A DNA stretch of 64,000 nucleotides. Origin: an uncultured Eubacteriales bacterium (GTDB taxonomy: Bacteria; Bacillota; Clostridia; Christensenellales; CAG-314). A program made the position numbers and the translations under genes. The notes under the pieces are model-generated. The model did not search any database. It was not told the DNA's origin and saw only the letters and a program-made list of their open reading frames with translations. The DNA lies in NCBI GenBank assembly GCA_900546875.1, contig URET01000001.1, positions 62,001 to 126,000 on the forward strand. The letters run 5' to 3'. Every line of letters starts with the position of its first letter. Within the stretch, counting starts at the first letter, position 1. Below, piece after piece: positions 7,246 through 16,521 of this stretch.

Positions 7246-9510
7246 ATGGAGATAAAAGATACGCTCAGCAGAGAGTTTCAGATAGAGAGGAGATATATCG
7301 ACAATATAACCGCGCTTATCGACGAAGGGAACACTATTCCTTTTATAGCCAGGTACAGGAAGGAAAAAACGAATTCATGCAACGATCAGGTATTGAGGGA
7401 GATATCGGACAGGTACAGATATCTCATAGGGCTGAATGATAGGAAGGAAGAGATAAAGGCTGCGATAAAGGAGCAGGGGAAATGGAGTGAAGAGCTTGAG
7501 CAGGCGTTGAAAGCGGCGGCTACGATGACTGAAGCTGAAGATATATATCGTCCGTACAAGCAGAAAAAGAAGACGAGGGCAGGTGTTGCGATCGAAAAAG
7601 GACTGCAGCCTCTTGCAGACATAATATTATCACAGCAGGCCGAAGAAGCGGGGTTATACGAAATCGCAATGAGATTTACGGATCCGGAAAAGGGCGTATT
7701 AACTGCGGAAGACGCTGTAAAGGGCGCTTGTGATATTATAGCCGAGACAGTTTCCGACAATGCTGCTTTAAGGAAGAGCATAAGGGAGTTTGTGTTCGGT
7801 CACGGAGAGATCAGGACGAAAGCGATGGACCTGAATGATGTCGGTATATACGAAATGTATGCGGAATATGCTGAGAAGGTCGATAAGATACCCTCGCACA
7901 GAATACTGGCGATAAACCGCGGAGAAAAGGAGGGGCATCTTAAGGTAAAGGTGGAATGTGACGGGCAGGAAAGTCTGATGACGGCCGAGGGTTTATATCT
8001 TAAGGAGGGAGGAGCGTACGGTGATGTGATAAGAGCGGCAATAAAGGATTCGTACGAAAGGCTGATATTTCCGTCGATCGAGAGGGAGATAAGGAACGAG
8101 CTCACTGACAAAGCCAACGAACAGGCAATAAAGATGTTTGAAGTGAACCTCAAGCCTTTGCTTATGCAGCCACCGCTGAAAAACAAAACAATTCTTGCAT
8201 TGGATCCTGCTTACAGAACAGGGTGCAAGATTGCCGTGATAGACGAGCAGGGGAACGTGCTTGCAACTGACGTAGTGTATCCTACGCCGCCGCAGAGCAA
8301 GACGGAGGAATCGGAAATAAAGCTTCGCAGACTGATAGAGAGATACGGTGTTGATGTGATCAGCATAGGGAACGGGACAGCGTCCAAGGAAGCGGAGATA
8401 TTCATAGCGGGACTTATAAAGAAGCTGAAGAGGAAGGTAAGTTATGCAGTTGTGAACGAAGCCGGGGCTTCCGTATACTCGGCATCAAAACTTGGAGCCG
8501 AAGAATTTCCGGAGTATGATGTTTCATTAAGGAGTGCGATATCCATAGGGAGGAGGCTGCAGGATCCTTTGGCAGAGCTCATAAAGATAGACGTAAAGAG
8601 CATCGGTGTGGGGCAGTATCAGCACGACATGCCGGAGAAGAGGCTCAGCGAGGTTCTGGAAGGTGTAGTGGAGGATTGCGTGAACAGCGTCGGAGTAGAC
8701 CTTAACACAGCCAGTGCGAGCTTACTGAGTTTTGTAGCCGGGCTCAACAGCGCGACAGCGAAAAACATAGTGGAATACCGGAAAACGAATCCGTTCAGGG
8801 AAAGAAGCGAGATAATGAATGTCAGCAAGATCGGGCCGAAAGCTTTTGAGCAGTGCGCAGGATTTCTGAGGATAACAGACGGTAAAAACGTTTTGGACAA
8901 TACAGGGGTGCATCCCGAGAGTTATCCGGCGGCAAGGATGCTCATAAAACATTTCGGTTATAATGACGAAGAAGTTGCGGCGGGCGGACTTAAGGGATTA
9001 AGAGAGAAGGTAGAGAAAGAAGGACTGGAAAAAATTGCGGTATTATGCGGAGTAGGCGAGTACACGCTTATGGATATAGTAGCAGAGCTTGAAAAGCCCG
9101 GAAGGGATATAAGGGAGGAACTGCCGCAGCCTGAATTGAGAAGCGACTTAATGGACATAAAGGATCTTAAGGCCGGTATGGAACTTAAGGGAGTAGTGAG
9201 AAACGTAATAGATTTCGGTGTATTTGTAGATATAGGAGTACATCAGGACGGACTTGTGCACATATCGGAGATCGCAGACGGATTCATAAAGCATCCGTCC
9301 GAAGTTTTGCATGTCGGGCAGAATGTAACGGTAAAGGTGCTTGGCGTCGACGCGGGAAAGAATAAAATAAGTTTAAGCCTCAAAACGTCGGAGAACCCGC
9401 AGGGGCTGAGAGTAAAGACGAAAGGCATGCCGAGAAGGGGCGCAAACGGAAACGACGCAGCTAGCAGCGATATGCTGAAAGCGCTTCAGGAGAGGTTTAA
9501 AAAACAATGA
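7246..9510 (+). CDS. tex: Tex-type S1 RNA-binding transcription accessory protein
   Basis: The 754-residue product is full length for Tex (YqgF-containing, S1-tipped nucleic-acid-binding protein, called a transcription accessory factor and thought to act on RNA polymerase complexes). Visible parts are the N-terminal helical region with ITALIDEGNTIPFIARYRKE, the YqgF-like RNase-H fold near 320-460 (ILALDPAYRTGCKIAVID), the helix-hairpin-helix region near 490-570 (VGVDLNTASASLLSFVAG), and a C-terminal S1 domain near 640-715 (GVVRNVIDFGVFVDIGV). ATG 7246 follows CGGAGG. The stop overlaps the next start as ATGA. Confidence 0.97.
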   Translation: MEIKDTLSREFQIERRYIDNITALIDEGNTIPFIARYRKEKTNSCNDQVLREISDRYRYLIGLNDRKEEIKAAIKEQGKWSEELEQALKAAATMTEAEDIYRPYKQKKKTRAGVAIEKGLQPLADIILSQQAEEAGLYEIAMRFTDPEKGVLTAEDAVKGACDIIAETVSDNAALRKSIREFVFGHGEIRTKAMDLNDVGIYEMYAEYAEKVDKIPSHRILAINRGEKEGHLKVKVECDGQESLMTAEGLYLKEGGAYGDVIRAAIKDSYERLIFPSIEREIRNELTDKANEQAIKMFEVNLKPLLMQPPLKNKTILALDPAYRTGCKIAVIDEQGNVLATDVVYPTPPQSKTEESEIKLRRLIERYGVDVISIGNGTASKEAEIFIAGLIKKLKRKVSYAVVNEAGASVYSASKLGAEEFPEYDVSLRSAISIGRRLQDPLAELIKIDVKSIGVGQYQHDMPEKRLSEVLEGVVEDCVNSVGVDLNTASASLLSFVAGLNSATAKNIVEYRKTNPFRERSEIMNVSKIGPKAFEQCAGFLRITDGKNVLDNTGVHPESYPAARMLIKHFGYNDEEVAAGGLKGLREKVEKEGLEKIAVLCGVGEYTLMDIVAELEKPGRDIREELPQPELRSDLMDIKDLKAGMELKGVVRNVIDFGVFVDIGVHQDGLVHISEIADGFIKHPSEVLHVGQNVTVKVLGVDAGKNKISLSLKTSENPQGLRVKTKGMPRRGANGNDAASSDMLKALQERFKKQ

Positions 9511-9974
9511 TAGAGATAAAAAGGGTCAGGGCAGAGGAACTGTATCCGATGAGGCTTGAGCTGTTGCGCGGCGGGTCCACGGACGTAAGCAAGGCGGTAT
9601 TTGACGGAGATGACGAAAAAGATTCCAAGCATTTTATGTTACGTGAAGGTGGGGAAGAAGCCGGAATAGTAACCGTTATAAGGAGAAGCGGAGAGTTTGA
9701 AGGGAAAGTATTTCAGATGAGGGGGCTGGCAGTTAAAGAGGAAAAGCGGCGCAAAGGGTACGCTGCCGCACTAATAAAGGCAGCTGAATATTATGTATTT
9801 ATTGAAATGAGGGCAGAGATACTGTGGCTGAACTCAAGGACGCGGGTGGTCGGATTATATGAAAAGGCCGGGTATAAGTCAAGCGGAGAGGTTTTTGAGA
9901 TCGAAGGCGTAGGGGAACATATACTCATGTATAAAAAGAGGGAAGATTATAAGACAGGCTGCTGCAGTCATTGA
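9507..9974 (+). CDS. GNAT-family N-acetyltransferase
   Basis: The 155-residue protein has the GNAT acetyl-CoA site: a beta strand with MRGLAVKEEKRRKGYAAALI near residues 73-92 (the R-x-x-G-x-A pattern binds the pyrophosphate) and a C-terminal region LYEKAGYKSSGE typical of the fold. The acetylated substrate is not predictable. Its start overlaps the tex stop by four bases (ATGA), so translation is coupled to tex. The next gene follows after 14 bases. Confidence 0.85.
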   Translation: MIEIKRVRAEELYPMRLELLRGGSTDVSKAVFDGDDEKDSKHFMLREGGEEAGIVTVIRRSGEFEGKVFQMRGLAVKEEKRRKGYAAALIKAAEYYVFIEMRAEILWLNSRTRVVGLYEKAGYKSSGEVFEIEGVGEHILMYKKREDYKTGCCSH

Positions 9975-9988
9975 TTCGGAGGTGCTGA

Positions 9989-11143
9989 ATGAATTTCGAC
10001 AGGATAAAAGACAGGAGCAATACCGGTGCAATAAAGTGGAAAATAAACGATGATAAAAATCGGACCGGAGCAAAGGTTATCCCTCTCACTATAGCCGATA
10101 TGGAATTTCCTTCTCCCGATTGTATAATCCAAGCGGTGATAGAGAGACTTGCCGGAGGGATATTCGGTTACACAGCCGTCACCGAAGAATATAAGGAGAA
10201 GGTCAGGTGGTGGTATGAAAGGCGTTTCGGATGGAATACGGATGAGTGCGAAATATACATGTCAAACGGCGTTATCGACGGATTCAACAAGTGTATAGAT
10301 TCTTTGTGTGCCGAAGACGAAAGGGTCATATTTCAGACTCCGGCTTATCCGCCGTTTTTTTCGATGTGCAGACAGGGGGTCATGAATCCTCTGTTATACG
10401 ACAAAGAGAGCAACGAGTATACTTTTGATTTTGATCATCTGGAACTTCTTGCGAGAGACGAAAAGAATACGGTGCTTATGCTGTGTCATCCGCACAATCC
10501 GACAGGAAGGGTATGGAAAGAGTGGGAACTGATACGTATAGCGGATATATGCTTCAGAAACGGCGTAACAATAGTAACAGATGAAATACACGGGGATCTT
10601 GTAAGGAAAGGAGCAGAACATACTCCTTTGCTGAAGCTTTTTCCTGATGGAGACATAATAGCCTGCGTAGCGCCCAGCAAAACATTCAATCTTGCGGGGC
10701 TGAGCACTTCTCATATAATAGTGCCGAAGAGTATGGATAAAAGGCTGAAGCCGAAAATGAAATCGCAGAGGATAAATCCATTGGCAATGGCGGCAATAGA
10801 GGGAGCATATACCGAGGAAGGAGAGGAGTGGCTTGAGGAGCTCAAGGGTTATATAGACGGGAACATGGAATATATAGGCGAAAGACTGAAGAAGGAGCTT
10901 CCCGGGATCCCGTTCACGATACCCGAAGGGACCTATCTGCTGTGGCTGAACATGAAGAAATACATGAAGGAGACGGAGGAATTTTCACGCAGGGCAATCG
11001 AATACGGGAGAGTGCAGATAGAGGAAGGCGAGATGTTCGGGGCGCCCGGATTTGTCCGGATAAATACAGCGTGTCCCAGGAGCATGCTAGAAGAAGCAAT
11101 GAACAGATTTATTGCTACAGTCAGGCGGTACTACACCGCATGA
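9989..11143 (+). CDS. MalY/PatB-type PLP aminotransferase or C-S lyase
   Basis: This 384-residue fold-type I PLP enzyme begins with the MalY/PatB signature (tryptophan/lysine-rich N-terminus, PLTIADMEFPSP). The PLP lysine is K231 in APSKTFNLAGL, and NPTGRVW plus VTDEIHGDLV supply other cofactor contacts. Family members cleave cystathionine or cysteine conjugates to thiol, pyruvate and ammonia, and some transaminate. ATG 9989 has a GGAGG site 6 bases upstream. It probably ends the tex operon. Confidence 0.9.
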   Translation: MNFDRIKDRSNTGAIKWKINDDKNRTGAKVIPLTIADMEFPSPDCIIQAVIERLAGGIFGYTAVTEEYKEKVRWWYERRFGWNTDECEIYMSNGVIDGFNKCIDSLCAEDERVIFQTPAYPPFFSMCRQGVMNPLLYDKESNEYTFDFDHLELLARDEKNTVLMLCHPHNPTGRVWKEWELIRIADICFRNGVTIVTDEIHGDLVRKGAEHTPLLKLFPDGDIIACVAPSKTFNLAGLSTSHIIVPKSMDKRLKPKMKSQRINPLAMAAIEGAYTEEGEEWLEELKGYIDGNMEYIGERLKKELPGIPFTIPEGTYLLWLNMKKYMKETEEFSRRAIEYGRVQIEEGEMFGAPGFVRINTACPRSMLEEAMNRFIATVRRYYTA

Positions 11144-11218
11144 AAAACAGGATGATAACGAAAAAAGAAAATTAATACCGACTGCATAGCGGAAACTTAA
11201 ATAACGGAGAATAGAAAT

Positions 11219-12682
11219 ATGTATGATGTGACGGTAATAGGCGGGGGCGTAGTGGGTTGTGCGATACTGAGGCTGCTTTCGCATACCGATTTAAAAGTAT
11301 TGATGACGGAGAAGGAGGATGATGTTTCGTGCGGCTGTTCCCGTGCTAACAGCGGGATAGTGCATGCGGGATATGACGCAGAACCGGGTACATTAAAAGC
11401 TCTTTTCAATGTGCGAGGGAGCGAAATGTTCAGAGGGTTGTGCGAGGAGCTGCATGTACCGTATAAAAACACGGGATCATTGGTACTTGCTGACGAAAAG
11501 GGTTTGTCCGGACTTGAAGAGCTTAAGAGACGAGGCGAGATAAACGGAGTCAAAGGACTTGAAATAGTATCGGAAGGAAGGCTGCATGAGCTTGAACCCA
11601 ACGTAGCCGAAGGAATAAAATGGGCGTTATACGCGCCGTCAGCCGGTGTCGTTTCCCCATACGGACTGACGATCGCCATGGCAGAGCAGGCCGTGCTTAA
11701 CGGAGCCGAAATAGCGTTGGATGCCGAAGTTATCGGTATAGAAAGGAAGGATGGGAAATACGAGATAAAAGTTGCCGACGGCAGGGTATTTGAAACCAAG
11801 GTAATAATCAATGCTGCAGGATACGGAAGCGCGGAAATCAACAGACTTGCAGGAGAAAAGGAATACGTATTGGAATTCAGGAAGGGGGATTATTACCTGT
11901 TCGACAGCACAGAGAGCAGGAAATTCCGACATACATGTTTTCCGTTGCCTGATAAAAACGGGAAGGGGATATTGGTTTCTCCTACCGCGGACGGGAACGT
12001 TATAGCGGGGCCGACAGGGACGAGTGTAGAAAGGGGCACGGACGTATATGTATCGTCGCAGTCGCTTGAGGAAATCAGAAGGAAGACGGCGTTGATGGTG
12101 AAAGGGTTGGATTTCCGCAAGGTAATAAGGGTTTTTGCCGGAGTCAGATGCATTTGCGGAGACGATTTTGTGATAGAACTTGGAAAAGACAAGCATTTTA
12201 TCACAATAACGGGAATATGTTCACCGGGGCTGACTGCCTCGCCTGCGATAGCCGAATATGCGGTGAAGGAATTGTTGCCCGAAACCGGACTGAAGTATAA
12301 CGTTAAGGCAGAATACAAGGTACTGCCTAAACGAACGGACACATCGGAAATGACGGAAGAGGAGTGGAGCGAGATCGCTGAAAGGGATCCGGCATTTGCG
12401 ACTGTGGTGTGCAGATGTGAGAAAGTGACGGAAGGAGAGATACTTGAAGCATTGAGAAGGCCTTTGCCGCCGCGGTCTTTAGACGCACTGAAAAGGCGCG
12501 TCAGGACGGGCATGGGCAGGTGTCAGGGCGGATTCTGTACCCCGAGAATAATGCACATACTGGCTGACTTTTATAAAGTGCCGATCGAAAAGATATCCAA
12601 GAAAGGGAAAGACAGCGAGATCGTTGCGGACAGAATACAATCAGGCGGGATTGTGACGGAAATCATCGAGGAGAAGAAATGA
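11219..12682 (+). CDS. FAD-dependent GlpA/LhgO-like dehydrogenase with C-terminal [2Fe-2S] domain
   Basis: The 487-residue protein has an N-terminal dinucleotide fold (VIGGGVVG, residues 6-13), a DAO-type FAD oxidoreductase domain to about residue 360, and a BFD-like [2Fe-2S] domain with C398, C400, C435 and C440. This is the layout of the GlpA subunit of anaerobic glycerol-3-phosphate dehydrogenase and of related 2-hydroxyacid oxidases. The next two genes, GlpB/HcnB-like and DUF1667, complete a three-gene module common in Firmicutes, usually beside glycerol kinase. No glpK or glpF is in the window, so the substrate stays an inference. ATG 11219 follows ACGGAGAA. Confidence 0.87.
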   Translation: MYDVTVIGGGVVGCAILRLLSHTDLKVLMTEKEDDVSCGCSRANSGIVHAGYDAEPGTLKALFNVRGSEMFRGLCEELHVPYKNTGSLVLADEKGLSGLEELKRRGEINGVKGLEIVSEGRLHELEPNVAEGIKWALYAPSAGVVSPYGLTIAMAEQAVLNGAEIALDAEVIGIERKDGKYEIKVADGRVFETKVIINAAGYGSAEINRLAGEKEYVLEFRKGDYYLFDSTESRKFRHTCFPLPDKNGKGILVSPTADGNVIAGPTGTSVERGTDVYVSSQSLEEIRRKTALMVKGLDFRKVIRVFAGVRCICGDDFVIELGKDKHFITITGICSPGLTASPAIAEYAVKELLPETGLKYNVKAEYKVLPKRTDTSEMTEEEWSEIAERDPAFATVVCRCEKVTEGEILEALRRPLPPRSLDALKRRVRTGMGRCQGGFCTPRIMHILADFYKVPIEKISKKGKDSEIVADRIQSGGIVTEIIEEKK

Positions 12683-13920
12683 TAAGAGAAACAGAATACG
12701 ATATAGCCGTGATAGGCGGAGGTCCGGCAGGGATGGCGGCCGCATTGGCAGCTTCGAGGAGAAATGAAAAACTGAGAATAGTCATAATAGAGAGAGACGA
12801 AAGACTCGGCGGAATATTGAACCAGTGTATTCATAACGGGTTCGGACTGCATTATTTCGGGGAGGAATTGACTGGTCCGGAATACGCCGCGCGTTTTGTA
12901 AAGGAAGTGGAAAAGACCGATATCAAGGTAATGACGGAAACATTTGCTCTCAATATAGGCAGGAATGAGGTTTTTGCAGTGAGCGCGAAGGAAGGGCTGA
13001 TAAAAATAAAGTACAAGTCGCTTGTATTAGCCATGGGGTGCAGAGAACGAACTGCTGGAGCGATAGGCATAGGCGGAATGAGGCCGGTCGGAATATGGAC
13101 GGCAGGGATGGCACAGCGACTTGCGAACATCGAAGGCTTGTTGGTGGGCAAGAAAGCGGTGATACTCGGAAGCGGAGACATAGGACTTATAATGGCGCGC
13201 AGAATGGTGTATGAAGGCGCGGAAGTTCGCATGGTATGCGAGATAATGCCCTACTCGGGAGGACTCAAGAGAAATATAGTGCAGTGCCTTGAAGATAACG
13301 GCATACCGCTGCGATTGTCGACTACGGTAACGCGGGTAAAAGGTGAAAAGAGAGTGGAAGGGGTATATATTGCAAAAGTAGACGCTCAAGGAAAGCCGAT
13401 AGCGGAAACTGAAGAGTTTGTTGAATGTGATTGTCTGCTTCTTTCCGTCGGACTTATTCCCGAGAACGATCTGCTCAACGGAACGGAGATCGAGATAAGC
13501 GCTGCAACGAACGGACCTGCAGTAAACGAAAACAGACGTACGAATATACCGGGAGTTTTTTCATGCGGCAATTCGCTGCACGTGCATGATCTGGTGGATA
13601 ATGTATCGCGTGAGTCAGAGATAGCGGGGGAAGGCGCAGCCGATTACGCATCGGGCAGGAAAGAGACCGAAAAAGTAAGAAAGGTGATCCCGGGTGAAGG
13701 CGTCAGGTATGTACTGCCTCAGGTGATAACGGGTCTGACCGGAGAGGCGAATTTATTTTTCAGAGTAAGGGATGTATATAAAGGAAAGACCATAAGAGTT
13801 TTATCGGGAACGGAAGAACTGTATAAAAGAAAGGCCGTAGTGCTTACTCCGGGCGAAATGGAAAGTGTGACAGTAAAAAAGGAGAGCATAAAGGGGGATA
13901 TAAGAGTTACGATCGAATAG
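12679..13920 (+). CDS. FAD/NAD-dependent oxidoreductase subunit (GlpB/HcnA-like module partner)
   Basis: The 413-residue protein is a two-dinucleotide-domain flavoprotein: an FAD motif IGGGPAGMAAALAASR near residues 12-27, a second GSGDIGLIMAR motif near 160-170 for NAD(P), and ATG-type GLIPENDLL and GVFSCGNSLHVHDLVDNVS segments that close over FAD. It overlaps the upstream gene by four bases (ATGA) and precedes the DUF1667 gene by 15 bases. Together the three products probably form one membrane-linked or electron-bifurcating dehydrogenase; whether electrons go to NAD or a quinone cannot be read from sequence. Confidence 0.87.
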   Translation: MIRETEYDIAVIGGGPAGMAAALAASRRNEKLRIVIIERDERLGGILNQCIHNGFGLHYFGEELTGPEYAARFVKEVEKTDIKVMTETFALNIGRNEVFAVSAKEGLIKIKYKSLVLAMGCRERTAGAIGIGGMRPVGIWTAGMAQRLANIEGLLVGKKAVILGSGDIGLIMARRMVYEGAEVRMVCEIMPYSGGLKRNIVQCLEDNGIPLRLSTTVTRVKGEKRVEGVYIAKVDAQGKPIAETEEFVECDCLLLSVGLIPENDLLNGTEIEISAATNGPAVNENRRTNIPGVFSCGNSLHVHDLVDNVSRESEIAGEGAADYASGRKETEKVRKVIPGEGVRYVLPQVITGLTGEANLFFRVRDVYKGKTIRVLSGTEELYKRKAVVLTPGEMESVTVKKESIKGDIRVTIE

Positions 13921-13935
13921 AGGGGCGCACGTAAG

Positions 13936-14286
13936 ATGAAGAAAGAGATGATATGCATAATGTGTCCGATGGGATGCAGGATGACGGTATACGAAAAAGA
14001 CGGTGAAATAAAAGTGGAAGGGAACACTTGTCCGCGCGGGAAAAAGTATGCGCAGCAGGAATATATTTCACCCGAACGCGTTGTGACGGCATTAGTGCGC
14101 ATAAAGGGCGGAAAGGTCGCGCCTGTGAAGACCGACATACCGATACCGAAAGGGGCGGTTTTTCGTGTGTTGAGGGAGATAGGGAAGAGGGAAGTCGTTC
14201 TGCCTGTGCATATCGGCGACGTCGTCATTGAAGACGTATGTGGGACAGGCGCAAAAATAGTGATCACCAAAGACATAGATGTTTGA
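13936..14286 (+). CDS. DUF1667 cysteine-motif protein
   Basis: The 116-residue product starts with a CxxCxxxC cluster (C7, C10, C14) and has a further cysteine in NTCPRG near residue 34, suggesting an iron-sulfur or zinc site. The C-terminal half holds the RIKGGK and PVHIGDVV segments typical of DUF1667, a small family almost always third in GlpA-GlpB-like operons. It may serve as the electron-transfer subunit. Its end overlaps comEC by eight bases. Confidence 0.88.
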   Translation: MKKEMICIMCPMGCRMTVYEKDGEIKVEGNTCPRGKKYAQQEYISPERVVTALVRIKGGKVAPVKTDIPIPKGAVFRVLREIGKREVVLPVHIGDVVIEDVCGTGAKIVITKDIDV

Positions 14287-16474
14287 GAGTAAAACAGAAA
14301 AAAGATTATCTTTCGGACCGTTGACATTAAGGTATGTATTTTTTGCTTTTGTCGCACTGATGATCGGAGTAGCTGCGGCAGAGTTTTTTATAACCGAAAA
14401 AGAATGGATAACATATACAGTTTTCGGGATACTGAGCGCTTTCGCGGTGCTTGCGTTCATATTGGGCGGTTTGAAGGCGAGATCGGTGGCTTTGGTCTGT
14501 TTAATAGCGTGCTTAACGGGTTTTTGCGCTTTTTTTATTCAGAAAAACTTTATAGAGTCACAACAGACTGGTTACAGAAAGGTGTATCTTACAGGGTATA
14601 CTTCCGAATTGACCGAGGTCAGCGGGACTCGACTTCACGGTTATTTAAGGGACTGTACGGTCGAATTCGGAGACGGAAGCAGATTGGCTTTGCGCGGGCA
14701 GGTGTCAGTAGACTATTACGGCGTATCGGAAAATATGAGTATGGGGCCGGGGTATAAGATATCGTTTGAGTGCATGATCGCCGATGTTTTTGTTTACAGG
14801 GACGGAATAGACACATACGCTTTTCGAAATGACTGTTTTTACAATATTGAAGAGATCACCGGAGAAATAAAGATAGAAGAAGGGAAGCCGGAGTTGAATG
14901 AGGTGATCCGCGGTTACATATCCGACAGGTATGAATTATATCTTTCGGAGGATAATTACGGAGTGGCAATGGCAATTGTCCTCGGAGACAGGAGCACCCT
15001 TTCGGGCGAACTGAATGAAAGCTACAGGAAGAGCGGTCTGGCGCATTTATTTTCGGTAAGCGGCTTGCATGTCGGGTTTATTTCGGTGACCATATCATGG
15101 GTGCTGAAGAAGCTGCGGCTGAAAAGGATCGCAACATTTATAATAGTAACGGCGGCCATGACAGGCTATGGCTGGATATGCAATTTTCCCTCTTCGGTGA
15201 TAAGGGCGATATTAATGAGTTCGTTGGGGATACTCGTAAAATACAGGGAGCCCGATATGCTGACAAATATTTCGTTTGCCGGGTTGGTCATGGTGCTTGC
15301 TGATCCTGTGGTCATGTTTGACGGCGGTTTTCAGATGAGTTTTGCGGCAGTCGCGGGGATGGCGACGATAGGCAACTATCTGAACGCAATGTATCTGAGA
15401 AGGAGAAAGACCGGGAAAGCGGCGGGAGTGGTTTCGGCTGCGTCGGCATGTATCGGAGCTACCCTCGGAACGATGCCTTTTGTGATGATATACTACGGTG
15501 AAATTTCTCTTATATCGTTATTTTGCAATATGATCACAGTATCTCTGATGTCGGTGATATTTGTAATGCTGATACTGTTTTTGCTTCCGTTTTTCGGCCC
15601 GTTTCTGATAATACCCGATATGATACTTATCGTGATAAATAAAGTGCTGGCTTTTGCTTCGAGCTGGTCGATGGCTACAATAGAATCGGGAACGATGGGC
15701 ATTACGGCGATCATTTATTTTCTGTTGATACTCGTTATCGTGGGAGAGATAGGAGTAAAGGGCAGGAGAAAAAGGATAATAGCGGCGGTAATGAGCGTAG
15801 CAGTCGTAGTCGGGTTAATATTTTCATGGCTTCCGGAAAGCTTTGAAAACAAAGTCGTGGCTTCAGAGTACGGATATACTTTGTTTGTTTCCGAGGAAGG
15901 CGGAGCTGTTGTATTTTCTGAGCTGAAAAACAGCCATGCTTCTTACAAAATCGTTGACGAACTGAAGAAATACGGCAATACGGAATACGATCTTGTGATA
16001 ACGGATATTTCGGCAACGTCGACGGATGCACTCAGCGTACTTATAAAAAATGAAAACGCGGCGCTCAGGTCGGTATATATTCCCGAAACAGAAAAAGAAG
16101 AGTACGAGGCTTACTATCTGGCGGTTTCTGCCGGGATACTGAGCGAAAAGCCGCCTTCGAGCCGAGGCATAAATGTTATTTCAGAATACTATTTCACACA
16201 TAGTAGTTTAAATATCGGTGTATATATCGGAACCAGGGTATATTTTTGCGGAAGAGAATACCTGATCCCATCTGACAGGAGCGAGTATGCGGATGAGTTT
16301 TTATCGAGGGTGATGCGTCCGATAGGATTTATTGCCGTGAAACCCGGACTTACGGAATTATTTTCGGGGAAAAACGTCGCTCAGGTCGTGACCGAAGGAT
16401 ACGGTTATGCCGAAAACATATACAGTTGCAGCATGGAAGGTGATTATGAAGTATATCCCGGCAGGGCCGGATAA
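14279..16474 (+). CDS. comEC: ComEC/Rec2-family DNA-uptake channel with degenerate C-terminal domain
   Basis: The 731-residue membrane protein has N-terminal helices, a DUF4131/OB-like outer region (about 75-190), and the competence channel with the signatures LFSVSGLHVGF near 260 and FPSSVIRAILMSSLG near 305. In the family this channel carries one DNA strand across the membrane. The C-terminal metallo-beta-lactamase domain (about 525-731) is present in outline, but where an HxHxDH metal motif is expected the sequence reads DLVITDISATSTDALSVL, so nuclease metal ligands are missing. No other competence gene except the ComEB-like deaminase is in the window. Gene order comEC-holA is conserved in Firmicutes. 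Confidence 0.88.
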   Translation: MFESKTEKRLSFGPLTLRYVFFAFVALMIGVAAAEFFITEKEWITYTVFGILSAFAVLAFILGGLKARSVALVCLIACLTGFCAFFIQKNFIESQQTGYRKVYLTGYTSELTEVSGTRLHGYLRDCTVEFGDGSRLALRGQVSVDYYGVSENMSMGPGYKISFECMIADVFVYRDGIDTYAFRNDCFYNIEEITGEIKIEEGKPELNEVIRGYISDRYELYLSEDNYGVAMAIVLGDRSTLSGELNESYRKSGLAHLFSVSGLHVGFISVTISWVLKKLRLKRIATFIIVTAAMTGYGWICNFPSSVIRAILMSSLGILVKYREPDMLTNISFAGLVMVLADPVVMFDGGFQMSFAAVAGMATIGNYLNAMYLRRRKTGKAAGVVSAASACIGATLGTMPFVMIYYGEISLISLFCNMITVSLMSVIFVMLILFLLPFFGPFLIIPDMILIVINKVLAFASSWSMATIESGTMGITAIIYFLLILVIVGEIGVKGRRKRIIAAVMSVAVVVGLIFSWLPESFENKVVASEYGYTLFVSEEGGAVVFSELKNSHASYKIVDELKKYGNTEYDLVITDISATSTDALSVLIKNENAALRSVYIPETEKEEYEAYYLAVSAGILSEKPPSSRGINVISEYYFTHSSLNIGVYIGTRVYFCGREYLIPSDRSEYADEFLSRVMRPIGFIAVKPGLTELFSGKNVAQVVTEGYGYAENIYSCSMEGDYEVYPGRAG

Positions 16475-16521
16475 ATTTAAACGGATGTTTTTCGGAAAAA
16501 GGATCGAGGAAAGAGGTAAGA

